64,000 nt of DNA from NCBI GenBank assembly GCA_019639115.1, contig JAHBSM010000003.1, positions 1 through 64,000 of the forward strand, written 5' to 3'. This DNA is from Acidobacteriota bacterium (GTDB lineage: Bacteria > Acidobacteriota > Blastocatellia > Pyrinomonadales > Pyrinomonadaceae). Positions 26,028 through 33,694 of the stretch are shown here, piece after piece. The position numbers and the translations under genes are program-made. How positions within the stretch are numbered: the first letter of the stretch is position 1; each line of letters starts with the position of its first letter. The notes under the pieces were generated by a model, which was given only the letters and a program-made list of their open reading frames with translations, ran no database searches and was not told the origin of the DNA.

Positions 26028-26115
26028 TGGTGCATGGGGTAGGATTCGAACCTACGTAGGGAATTAACCCGACGGGTTTACAGCCCGTTGCCTTTGACCG
26101 CTCGACCACCCATGC
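26028..26115 (-). tRNA. tyrT: tRNA-Tyr (anticodon GTA)
   Basis: 88-base class II tRNA with acceptor GCATGGG/CCCATGC, a long variable arm (CGGGTTAATTCCCTACG), anticodon loop CTGTAAA and encoded CCA. First gene of the tRNA-tuf transcript. Confidence 0.96.
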
Positions 26116-26142
26116 GGACCTTTTGTCCAATGCTCTTGGCGC

Positions 26143-26170
26143 AAAATAGTGCCAAATAGCAAATTTCCAA
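26143..26170 (-). promoter_or_regulatory. Probable promoter of the tRNA-tuf-rpoC transcript
   Basis: On the minus strand TTGGAA (26165-26170) and TATTTT (26143-26148) are separated by 16 bases, followed immediately by a G+C-rich discriminator GCGCC, a feature of stable-RNA promoters under stringent control. An overlapping alternative is TTGCAT-17-TAATAT slightly upstream. The site is 28 bases ahead of the mature tRNA-Tyr 5' end. Motif match is moderate. Confidence 0.4.
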
Positions 26171-26225
26171 TATTAGCTAACAAATTGGCAACATGCAAGT
26201 CCGCAAATGCTTGTTAGCGGCGCAT

Positions 26226-27116
26226 TTAGCGCCGCGACGACCGCGGGTGGAATCGGTCGTAGCTGCGTTTGAGGTGAGACGACGAAAGGTGAGTATATAT
26301 CTGCGTCGTCGAGATATCAGAGTGCCCGAGCATTTGCTGCACAGTGCGTATGTCCGCGTCATTCTGTACCAGATGAGTCGCAAAGGAATGCCGAAGCGTA
26401 TGAGGCGTCACGCCGTGGAAACCACATTTCTCGGCGTATCCCGTGATCATTGTATAAACGGCCTGCCTACTGAGCGGTTTGCCCGCAGGCGTCAAAAAGA
26501 GTGTGTCATCGCGTTCGACGGAACCGGCGCCGCTCGCTGCCAAATAGGCTCTCAAGCATTCGACGGCGCTTCGGCCGACCGGAATTCTACGCGTTTTTGC
26601 ACCCTTTCCGGTCGTTGTGAGTATCCCGCTGTCTATATCAAGATCGCGCAATTTGAGCCCGGTCGCCTCTGAAACACGCAGCCCGCACGCATACATCAGC
26701 TCGAGTATCGCGCGGTCGCGAAGACCCGTCAGCGTGGACGTATCAGGAGTTTCGAGCAGACGATCGACCTCGGCCAACGTAAGGTAACGCGGCAGATAGG
26801 CCCCGCGCCTCGGGCTTTCGATCAACTCCGAAGGGTCCGCTTTGATATGTCCCTCGGCCGCGAGAAATTTATAGAACCCGCGGATCGAACTCAGAAGCCG
26901 CAGCTTGGATCCTTCGGAGAGCCCTTCTGCACCTATGTCTATGAGCCATTCGCGCAGGTCCTGACGACTGAGATCTGGCAGCCCGACCTCGACGCGTTCG
27001 GCCCACGCTGCCAGCCGCCGGAGGTCACTTTCATACCCGGCTAGCGTATTCTTCGCCAGCCCTTTTTCGGCCGCACAGTAGCTCAGATACTCTCGGATCA
27101 GGTCGCGTTCCGGCAT
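26226..27116 (-). CDS. xerD: Tyrosine recombinase XerD/XerC-like
   Basis: Site-specific recombinase resolving chromosome dimers at dif. Start set at ATG 27116 (MPERDLIREYLSYCAAEKGL), giving 296 residues, the usual Xer length; a TTG seven codons upstream is possible. The N-terminal SAM-like DNA-binding domain spans about 1-100. The catalytic set is complete: R147 (GLRVSE), K171 (GKGAKTRR), H239 and R242 (PHTLRHSFATH), H265 (GHSD) and nucleophile Y274 (TQIYTHL). It stands alone with no sign of an integrated element, so a housekeeping role is most likely. XerC versus XerD cannot be settled without comparison. Confidence 0.9.
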   Translation of the reverse strand: MPERDLIREYLSYCAAEKGLAKNTLAGYESDLRRLAAWAERVEVGLPDLSRQDLREWLIDIGAEGLSEGSKLRLLSSIRGFYKFLAAEGHIKADPSELIESPRRGAYLPRYLTLAEVDRLLETPDTSTLTGLRDRAILELMYACGLRVSEATGLKLRDLDIDSGILTTTGKGAKTRRIPVGRSAVECLRAYLAASGAGSVERDDTLFLTPAGKPLSRQAVYTMITGYAEKCGFHGVTPHTLRHSFATHLVQNDADIRTVQQMLGHSDISTTQIYTHLSSSHLKRSYDRFHPRSSRR

Positions 27117-27435
27117 TTTATTGTTATTCGATCTCAACGATATGAATGATAGGTTTTACCGGCGTTGATCCGCAAGAACAAATTTCTCGCGACGCCAGGG
27201 CCGCCGGCTCAGGTTGTGATCAGGTTAGTTACGAGGTCTTGCTTTGTCGCGAAGCCGGGCCGCGGTGTCTTCTGCTCTTACGTCAAAAATTTAGTAAGGG
27301 CGGATCATGGATCGCGATCAAGCTGTAACGCGGTCGCGGCACCAAATGCAACGCGAAGATTTGCTCCCGCTGCATGGATACCTCCTCGAGGCTAGCGCAA
27401 TCACATCATGGATGAGGATCAGATGTAGGCTCCGG
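27117..27435. other. Intergenic region with a candidate 30-codon gene
   Basis: 319 bases between xerD and the DUF4173-like gene. The only notable content is the small frame at 27283-27375 with a strong ribosome site. The longer plus-strand frames here (up to 93 codons) are arginine/cysteine-rich with no start signals and are probably noise. No terminator is obvious for the upstream operon. Confidence 0.5.
27283..27375 (-). CDS. Candidate small protein (30 aa), unknown
   Basis: A 31-codon frame from ATG 27375 to TGA 27283 encodes MQREQIFALHLVPRPRYSLI followed by ten more residues. It is preceded by AGGAGG with a five-base spacing to the ATG, the best ribosome site in this part of the window, where many genes have weak ones. 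It lies 60 bases downstream of the membrane-protein operon on the same strand. The composition is not obviously that of a membrane peptide. It may be real or chance. Confidence 0.3.
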   Translation of the reverse strand: MQREQIFALHLVPRPRYSLIAIHDPPLLNF

Positions 27436-29262
27436 CTAGTGATCTTCCTCCGATCCGAATGCCGTGTCATTCGAATATGCGGGCGAACAATCAGCCGTAT
27501 CGTGCAGCAGGGCGTCATTTGCTCGCAGTTCGTAGAACGCGGTTCTTCGGCTCAAGCTGAACGATCTCAGATCAGTAATTTGGCCTAGCTCACGGTACCT
27601 GTAATGTATCGCCGATCCAGCGGAACATCTGTCGCCGGTGCTCATGGACGGCAGCCCTTTGATAAGTGCTGGTATCGCATCGTCGCTAAGATTCGCATTG
27701 TAATGTGCGTCGAAATCCCGCCCTTGCTTCATCAGTTCGATATTGCGTTCGGCTATGAATGCATGCGGATTCCAGAGGTTTGTAGCACCGAGTGCAAATA
27801 TAGCGAGCCAGAGTGCTCCCCAGGCAAAGCTTCCCCTTCGCCCGCGCAGCACGGTCCAGGCGAACCAAACAAATACGCTCGCCAGCCAGAACATAACGAC
27901 CATCGGATAGAACCGAACGGTCGTCCAGCCGTAGCCCAATTCGCCGGTCAGCAGCAACAGCCGCTGCATCGCCGACACCATGATCACTCCAAGTAATACT
28001 ATCTGGATGCCGGCCAGCCATTTGAAAAGCGGCATCGCGCCGCGTTCATCGCGGCGTATCAACCAGTGCGTCGCCAGCAGCAGCGGCAATACCAGGAACG
28101 ACACCGTCACTAGCTCGCCAAATCCGCGACGCGCAAAATCCGCGAGCTTGAGGTCTGGCGTTGTCTGCACCAGTTCCATCCCGCCGAACAGATACGGCAC
28201 CTGAAATATGACGAAGCTCAAAAACAGCGCGTCAAGCAGTCCAAGGACAACGAGCGTCTCAACACGGCCCAGCGTGAAGACGGTTCCCATCACTGAATTG
28301 TCGAAATTCTGCCAGTCACGCTGACGCGTCTGCTCTTCAGCGACGGTGGGGCCTTCGGCTTCGGGCCTTACGTCGTCGGACGGAGCTGCGGAGTTAGGAG
28401 GATCGCTTCGGTTCAGATGTTCGAACGCTGACGCGTTGTCGGGCAGCGGGCCAGGCTCGGATTCGGTATCGTCGGCGAGCTTTGTTACGACCCCGCCGCT
28501 GACGGCCGCAGACGCAGCGGAAGAGGCGGACGAGCTTGACGCTGCGGGTTCAGCCTCCTGTCGCGGCGTGATAGAAAGGCCGGCCGCTCTCGCAGCAAAA
28601 GGTGCTACCAGAGCGGTTCGCAGATAGCCTGCGGTCAGCCATGCCAGCACTGACGTCAGCAGCACGTGCGACAAAACTATATCGAGATCGAACGTGATCA
28701 GCCGATCTGCAAAATTCTCATACGCTGCGTCGGCTGCCATGAACAGTCCGCCGAAGACAAGCACCAAAGGCAGTGCGATCGCCACGCCCCGCAGCACACC
28801 GAATATGGACTTGCTGAGGCGTCCCGAAGGCATACTGCCCCATTCGATATCGGCCCCGAGCAGCACAAAACCCGAAAAGAACGACCCGATGCCCGCCCAC
28901 AGCAGGCCGCCGACATAATGGATAACGCCCGCGATACGCTGGTTGACGCCAAAGTTCGGGAGTATCAGCACTCCCATAAGCACGATGATCGCCAGCGTGT
29001 CATATATGAGCAGCTCGACGGCGTCCCGCACGAGATACATCGACGAAAAGAAGATCATCGCCCCCATCACGGATGCCGTTCGCCACGACAACAGTTCGCG
29101 CCGCCTGCGCAGCATTATTACCGCAAATGCGGCAACGAAGATCGTTACGAATAAAAATGCGTTAAGGCCCCAGGGCGTCTGCCGGAGAAGAAAATTCCCG
29201 GCAAGCCCAACCGCCGCTGCAGAAGCCAAGATCTCGAGGCCTGTATTTGTCGTCCGGTTCAT
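27436..29262 (-). CDS. DUF4173-like polytopic membrane protein
   Basis: A 608-residue integral membrane protein of unknown function. The start at ATG 29262 (MNRTTNTGLEILASAAAVGL) is supported by an AAGGA site nine bases upstream; an in-frame ATG six codons earlier is possible. About seven helices lie in residues 10-235. A Ser/Ala/Glu/Pro-rich soluble linker follows (about 240-325), then a second membrane half. That half carries the family-type stretch TLGRVETLVVLGLLDALFLS and FQVPYLFGG, and a C-terminal extramembrane tail with several cysteines. It is co-directional with, and 34 bases from, a winged-helix regulator, a pairing that suggests the regulator controls it. Confidence 0.75.
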   Translation of the reverse strand: MNRTTNTGLEILASAAAVGLAGNFLLRQTPWGLNAFLFVTIFVAAFAVIMLRRRRELLSWRTASVMGAMIFFSSMYLVRDAVELLIYDTLAIIVLMGVLILPNFGVNQRIAGVIHYVGGLLWAGIGSFFSGFVLLGADIEWGSMPSGRLSKSIFGVLRGVAIALPLVLVFGGLFMAADAAYENFADRLITFDLDIVLSHVLLTSVLAWLTAGYLRTALVAPFAARAAGLSITPRQEAEPAASSSSASSAASAAVSGGVVTKLADDTESEPGPLPDNASAFEHLNRSDPPNSAAPSDDVRPEAEGPTVAEEQTRQRDWQNFDNSVMGTVFTLGRVETLVVLGLLDALFLSFVIFQVPYLFGGMELVQTTPDLKLADFARRGFGELVTVSFLVLPLLLATHWLIRRDERGAMPLFKWLAGIQIVLLGVIMVSAMQRLLLLTGELGYGWTTVRFYPMVVMFWLASVFVWFAWTVLRGRRGSFAWGALWLAIFALGATNLWNPHAFIAERNIELMKQGRDFDAHYNANLSDDAIPALIKGLPSMSTGDRCSAGSAIHYRYRELGQITDLRSFSLSRRTAFYELRANDALLHDTADCSPAYSNDTAFGSEEDH

Positions 29263-29296
29263 CGTCTGTCGTCCTTGCATTCCAATACTGCCGTTG

Positions 29297-29686
29297 TCAT
29301 CGCTCGCGATCGCGTCGTTTCATCGCTCTTATAAGTGCTTCCATGTGGTCGAGATAACGAGTGAGGGCACGTCGCCCCGCGGCCGTCAGCCGATACTCGG
29401 TCAGCGGGATACGGTCGGAGAATGATTTTTTCATCGTTACGTATCCCGCGTCTTCGAGTTTGCGCGCATGCACCGACAGATTGCCGTCCGTCGTGTCGAG
29501 CAGCGTCTTTAGCTCGTTGAAGCTCAGCTTGTCATTGGCCGCCAGCGCAGATACTATACCGAGCCGCATGCGCTCGTGGATCACCTTGTCGAGGTCATTT
29601 GACACCGCTTCGGCGGCACGAGCGACGCGAAGCCCGCTCGACCTCGCGTCCTTAGTCTTTTCTACTGATGCCAGATTTTTTTTCAT
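29297..29686 (-). CDS. Winged-helix transcriptional regulator (HTH_34/MarR-like)
   Basis: A 129-residue DNA-binding protein. After a basic N-terminus it has the pattern of the single-domain winged-helix group that ends in a short coiled region: RMRLGIVSALAANDKLSFNE, LKTLLDTTDGNLSVHARKLE (recognition helix about 65-85) and a wing GYVTMKKSFSDRIPLTEYRL. It lies between two membrane-protein genes with gaps of 28 and 34 bases, so it is the middle gene of a three-gene operon. A dyad overlapping the operon promoter (30362-30383) is a good candidate for its own binding site. No ligand-sensing residues are evident. Confidence 0.8.
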   Translation of the reverse strand: MKKNLASVEKTKDARSSGLRVARAAEAVSNDLDKVIHERMRLGIVSALAANDKLSFNELKTLLDTTDGNLSVHARKLEDAGYVTMKKSFSDRIPLTEYRLTAAGRRALTRYLDHMEALIRAMKRRDRER

Positions 29687-29714
29687 GTCTTGTACCAGAT
29701 ACGGAGCTGACCGT

Positions 29715-30332
29715 TCAGCCTCCGTGCCGGCGTGCGATCACCGCACCGACTACGATATGAAGCAGCCCGAAACTTATAGCCATCATCTCGTCACCGTAAC
29801 CCCGAGGCAGCGTGAGCGTGACCGCACCGATCAATATGAAACACCACCCCATCACCGGCACCGCCCGCACCGAGTAGGCTCCGCCGCCGACCACAGCCGC
29901 TCCGTAGCAGAGCATCCACATCGCCGCCATCACACCGTAATGCTCGAACCGCCATAGGCCGAACGTTAGCGCAACGCCGACGACCATCGGCGGAGCGAAA
30001 CTCAACGCGAATTTACGCGCCGGCTTAGACAACAGCGACTGGCCGCCGAGCTTTGATTTTTGCCACATCGCAAGCAGCCCGATCGACGCCGCCAGAAAGG
30101 CCTCGGTCACCCACACGATCAGCCAATCTCGCAGATAGATCTGGCCATTGGCGATATACGCCGCGGCCAGGGCGGTAGCTCCCATCAGCATCCCGCCGTA
30201 GCCGGGCACCGCCGTGAAGCTCGTCGACCGCTCCATCGTGTCGCGTATAAATGCAAGATTGTCGATGGCACGATCGCCGATCTCGGCCGGCTCGTGCCGC
30301 TCGCGCTCTCGATGTGGTGTGATGCCCGCCAT
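29715..30332 (-). CDS. Six-helix membrane protein, unknown function
   Basis: 205 residues with about 45 soluble N-terminal residues (AIDNLAFIRDTMERSTSFTA) and about six membrane helices. The family is not known to me by function; similar proteins sit beside winged-helix regulators. The ATG at 30332 lies only about two to four bases from the transcription start predicted by the promoter at 30342-30370, so the message may be leaderless, or translation may begin at a later Met such as residue 33. First gene of the regulator operon. Confidence 0.65.
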   Translation of the reverse strand: MAGITPHRERERHEPAEIGDRAIDNLAFIRDTMERSTSFTAVPGYGGMLMGATALAAAYIANGQIYLRDWLIVWVTEAFLAASIGLLAMWQKSKLGGQSLLSKPARKFALSFAPPMVVGVALTFGLWRFEHYGVMAAMWMLCYGAAVVGGGAYSVRAVPVMGWCFILIGAVTLTLPRGYGDEMMAISFGLLHIVVGAVIARRHGG

Positions 30333-30341
30333 ATATCGACC

Positions 30342-30370
30342 ACATTACGTGAAGTGGTCATTGTTGTCAA
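30342..30370 (-). promoter_or_regulatory. Sigma-70-type promoter of the regulator operon
   Basis: Minus strand: consensus TTGACA (30365-30370), exactly 17 bases, then TAATGT (30342-30347). An inverted repeat GACCAC (30338-30343)/GTGGTC (30354-30359) overlaps the -10 and spacer. Clear by sequence; activity untested. Confidence 0.7.
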
Positions 30371-30383
30371 GTACTTTGTAACA
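30362..30383. promoter_or_regulatory. Candidate operator dyad overlapping the -35
   Basis: A 22-base dyad with 16 symmetric positions: TGTT arms at the outer ends (TGTT/AACA) around the palindromic core AAGTACTT. The -35 hexamer lies inside it, so binding would block RNA polymerase. The encoded winged-helix protein is the obvious candidate ligand. Confidence 0.5.
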
Positions 30384-30567
30384 TAAAGTCTTCTTCCTCA
30401 AAAAACATTCGTCTCGGCCGGTGCCCCACCCCCCCCCTGAAACAAAAAATTAATGAAAGAATCTGAGATTCTGGTCAATAATAGTAGATGTTCTCCGATC
30501 CAACCACGGTCCTCGCATCCGGCCGCAGCCGGGTCGGCGTCCCATTTCACGAAAAGGAGACAGATCT

Positions 30568-32304
30568 ATGTTCGCAGTAAATAAGGTTTCGGGCGTCTCG
30601 CTCAAGGCATATCAAGGGGCACAGATGACGCTGCTCGCCATGGATCTGGATAGCGGGCTGGCCACGGCCGACTTTGCCGGTTTCACTCTCGAGTATGCCG
30701 GCCCCAACGGCACTCGGCGTCCGCTCCAGAATCTGATCAATTTCACCGGCGACGACATTATCACTTCGTCGGTCGATTCACCGTTTCAGACCTTCAAATG
30801 GGTTCACTTCCCCGGCACCTATTCGCAGAAGCCGCTCCCGACAGGCGACTGGAAGTATTTCGCCACGCCGCGATTTTTTGACGCAAATCGCGCCTTGGCC
30901 GCGATGGACCCGGCAAGGACCGTCGGCGTCGATATCAAGGTCGGCAATTTTGAGAAAGGCGGTATGTCGCTCGGATTTACTCGCGCGTTCCTCAAATCGC
31001 AGGCCTACGCACGCCGCTATGGCGCAAAAACTAAACTGCGTCCTTCCGGCCATTGGCTCTTTGACACTTCCGCCAAGGCAGGAACGACGGACGGCGTAGA
31101 TTTCACATACGAGGATATGTATGTCTGGCTCGGCTACACGGCCCGATATCAGATCTACGAGATGCTCGATGAGGCACTCGCCGACAGTTCCGTATCGGTC
31201 GAGATGTTCGCATACGACCTTAATGATCCGGGTACTGCTAAACGCTGCATCGAGCTGGCAAAGGCCGGTCGCATACGCATTCTGCTTGACAACGCGGACC
31301 TGCACGTATCAAAGCCCGGCAAACCTTCGAAGGAGGACGACTTCGAGCAGCGGTTCCGCTCGGCGGCAACGGCGGGAGCTGATATATTTCGCTGCAAATT
31401 CTCGCGTTATGCACATTGCAAGATCATCATTCTGAAACGCGGCGGCAAGGGGTATCGAGTGCTCACGGGCTCGACCAACTATGCCGTGACCGGGCTCTGC
31501 GTGAACGCGAACCATGTGGTTATCTTTGACCGGGATGACGTGGCCGGCTACTACTCCGATGTATTCAATAATGTATGGATGGTCGGCAAGACGGCTCCGT
31601 TCATACAGACGCCGTTCTCGCAGCAAACAACCACTTTCAAAGGCAAAGGGCTGCCGCCGACCGATATCACCTTTTCGCCTCATGACGACACGAGGGCGCG
31701 TTCCGTGCTAGACGCGATCACCGCAGAGGTTACGGCCGCGACGACGCGCTCGGTGCTTTTCGCCGTGATGGAGATGGGCGACACAAGCAGCGGTTCTATC
31801 ATCCCCGCTCTCCGCCAACTGCATAAAAATGATGCGATCTATACTTATGGGGTCACCGACAACAGCTCCGGCGACATCTCGCTATACAAGCCCGGCCGCA
31901 AGACAGGCTTGCTGATAGACGCAAAGCAGGCAAAACGCGAATTGCCGCCGCCCTACAAGTCGGAGGCGTCGATAGGACTCGGCCACGCGATACATCACAA
32001 GTTCGTGATCACGAATTTTAACCGCGCGAATGCGAAGGTCTGGTGCGGTTCGTCAAACCTGGCTCTCGGCGGAGAGAAAGCCAACGGCGACAATCTGCTC
32101 TGCATCCGCGACCGCGACGTCGCCACGGCTTTCGCCATCGAAGCGATGCGGCTGACCGACCACTACAATTTTCGCAGCGTACGCGAGACCGATATCGGCC
32201 AGCCAAATCAGAAACCGAAGGTGCTGGACACAACAGGACGCTGGATCAAGAAATTCTATGATCCGACGGATATCCGCTTTGTCGAGCGAAAGACGCTTGC
32301 GTGA
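30568..32304 (+). CDS. Phospholipase D-like (HxK) domain protein
   Basis: 578 residues with two PLD-fold active-site half-motifs: H283-C-K285 followed by GSTN, and H476-H-K478 followed by GSSNLALGG. In canonical HKD sites an Asp follows five positions after the Lys; here those places are Lys and Asn, so it is an HxK variant, as in some PLD-superfamily nucleases. The first 170 residues form a separate beta-rich domain. There is no signal peptide. A GGAG site precedes ATG 30568. Substrate (phospholipid or nucleic acid) cannot be decided. No neighbouring toxin, immunity or defence gene is present. Confidence 0.75.
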   Translation: MFAVNKVSGVSLKAYQGAQMTLLAMDLDSGLATADFAGFTLEYAGPNGTRRPLQNLINFTGDDIITSSVDSPFQTFKWVHFPGTYSQKPLPTGDWKYFATPRFFDANRALAAMDPARTVGVDIKVGNFEKGGMSLGFTRAFLKSQAYARRYGAKTKLRPSGHWLFDTSAKAGTTDGVDFTYEDMYVWLGYTARYQIYEMLDEALADSSVSVEMFAYDLNDPGTAKRCIELAKAGRIRILLDNADLHVSKPGKPSKEDDFEQRFRSAATAGADIFRCKFSRYAHCKIIILKRGGKGYRVLTGSTNYAVTGLCVNANHVVIFDRDDVAGYYSDVFNNVWMVGKTAPFIQTPFSQQTTTFKGKGLPPTDITFSPHDDTRARSVLDAITAEVTAATTRSVLFAVMEMGDTSSGSIIPALRQLHKNDAIYTYGVTDNSSGDISLYKPGRKTGLLIDAKQAKRELPPPYKSEASIGLGHAIHHKFVITNFNRANAKVWCGSSNLALGGEKANGDNLLCIRDRDVATAFAIEAMRLTDHYNFRSVRETDIGQPNQKPKVLDTTGRWIKKFYDPTDIRFVERKTLA

Positions 32305-32404
32305 AGGCATGGGCCGCGGGCCCGTTTAACGTCGGTCGCGCTAATCGTGTAACCTATCTGCTGCCGACCTCGTCAGCGCAGTGGGCGATGCGGCGGCATA
32401 ACCG

Positions 32405-33694
32405 ATGCAATTCTACAGCACGAACAGGCGCTCGGCCCCGGCGTCATTTCGCGAGGCCGTGCTCGGCGGCCAGCCGGACGACGGCGGTCTCTACTTCCCC
32501 GCCGAGATACCGCAACTGCCGTCATCGCTTATCGAGCGAATGGCCTCGATCCCGCTTGTCGATGTCGCGCTTGAGGTGATCCGTCCCTATGTCGGTGGCG
32601 ACATTCCTGACGACCGGCTCCGGCAGATCGTGGATGAGACTCTCTCGTTCCCTTTGCCGCTCGTCGCCTTAAGCGAACGCATCTCTGCGCTTGAGCTCTT
32701 TCACGGGCCGACGCTTGCGTTCAAGGATATCGGAGCCGGATTCATGAGCCGCTGCCTCCGCTATTTTGGCGGCGGCTCGGGCCGGAGGACCTTTGTGATA
32801 GTTGCGACCTCGGGCGATACCGGCGGTGCTGTAGCTGCCGGATTCCACGGCGTGGAAGGCATCGAGGTCATCATACTTTTCCCAAAAGGCAAGGTCAGCC
32901 GCGTCCAGGAGCTGCAGCTTACGACCTTTGGCGGCAACGTGACCACACTCGAGGTTCGCGGCACTTTTGACGACTGTCAGGCGATCGCGAAGCAGATGCT
33001 CGCTGATGCCGAACTCAACGCTCGGGCTCATCTTACGTCCGCCAATTCGATCAATATCGCGCGATGGCTGCCGCAGCAGTTCTATTATTTCGCCGCGTTG
33101 CAGCAGTGGCAGGGAGCACCGCCCGTCATTTCAGTACCGAGCGGGAATTTCGGCAACTTGGCTGCCGGGATGCTTGCGGCCCGCTCCGGACTGCCCGTCA
33201 GCCGTTTCATCGCAGCCTGCAATTCGAACGACGTCGTGCCGAGATTCATGAACACGGGCAGCTACGACCTGCGGCCGGCCGTTGCGACCATCTCAAACGC
33301 AATGGACGTCGGCTCGCCCAGTAACTTAGTCCGAATCAGCGAGATTTTCGGCGGCGACCGCGAGCAACTGTCGTCGGCAATGGCCGCTAAGTCGTATTCC
33401 GATGAAGAAACAAGACGGACGATGGTCGATGTGTATTCACATTGTAAATACATTCTAGACCCGCATGGCGCCGTCGGCTATCTGGCAATTGACGAGTATC
33501 TGTCCGCGAACGGCGGACGCGGCATCTTTTTGGCGACGGCGCATCCGGTCAAATTCGACGTTGTGCTCGACGTGATCGGTACACAGGGTAACGAACCTGA
33601 GTCTTTGGCCGATCTGGCCCACAAACCGAAGCAAAGCGTCGAGATCGACAACGATCCGTCTGCGGTCCGCGATATGATATTGGCTAAGTTATGA
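32405..33694 (+). CDS. thrC: Threonine synthase
   Basis: PLP enzyme converting O-phosphohomoserine to threonine. 429 residues of the E. coli/yeast-like long form: N-terminal FYSTNRRSAPASFREAVLGG, PLP lysine in GPTLAFKDIG (K107), VATSGDTGGAVAAG and SVPSGNFGNLAAG phosphate-binding loops, and AHPVKFDVV near the end. Its stop overlaps the thrA start as ATGA, so the two are translationally coupled. No homoserine kinase is nearby. Confidence 0.96.
   Translation: MQFYSTNRRSAPASFREAVLGGQPDDGGLYFPAEIPQLPSSLIERMASIPLVDVALEVIRPYVGGDIPDDRLRQIVDETLSFPLPLVALSERISALELFHGPTLAFKDIGAGFMSRCLRYFGGGSGRRTFVIVATSGDTGGAVAAGFHGVEGIEVIILFPKGKVSRVQELQLTTFGGNVTTLEVRGTFDDCQAIAKQMLADAELNARAHLTSANSINIARWLPQQFYYFAALQQWQGAPPVISVPSGNFGNLAAGMLAARSGLPVSRFIAACNSNDVVPRFMNTGSYDLRPAVATISNAMDVGSPSNLVRISEIFGGDREQLSSAMAAKSYSDEETRRTMVDVYSHCKYILDPHGAVGYLAIDEYLSANGGRGIFLATAHPVKFDVVLDVIGTQGNEPESLADLAHKPKQSVEIDNDPSAVRDMILAKL

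Noticed and set aside
26226-27116. XerD-like gene as the integrase of a mobile element next to a tRNA cluster
   Set aside because: No attachment-site repeats of the tRNA ends, no phage or cargo genes nearby, and the length and residues fit a housekeeping Xer.
27146-27588. Overlapping plus-strand frames of 60-93 codons downstream of xerD
   Set aside because: No ribosome sites, skewed composition, and partly antisense to the DUF4173-like gene.
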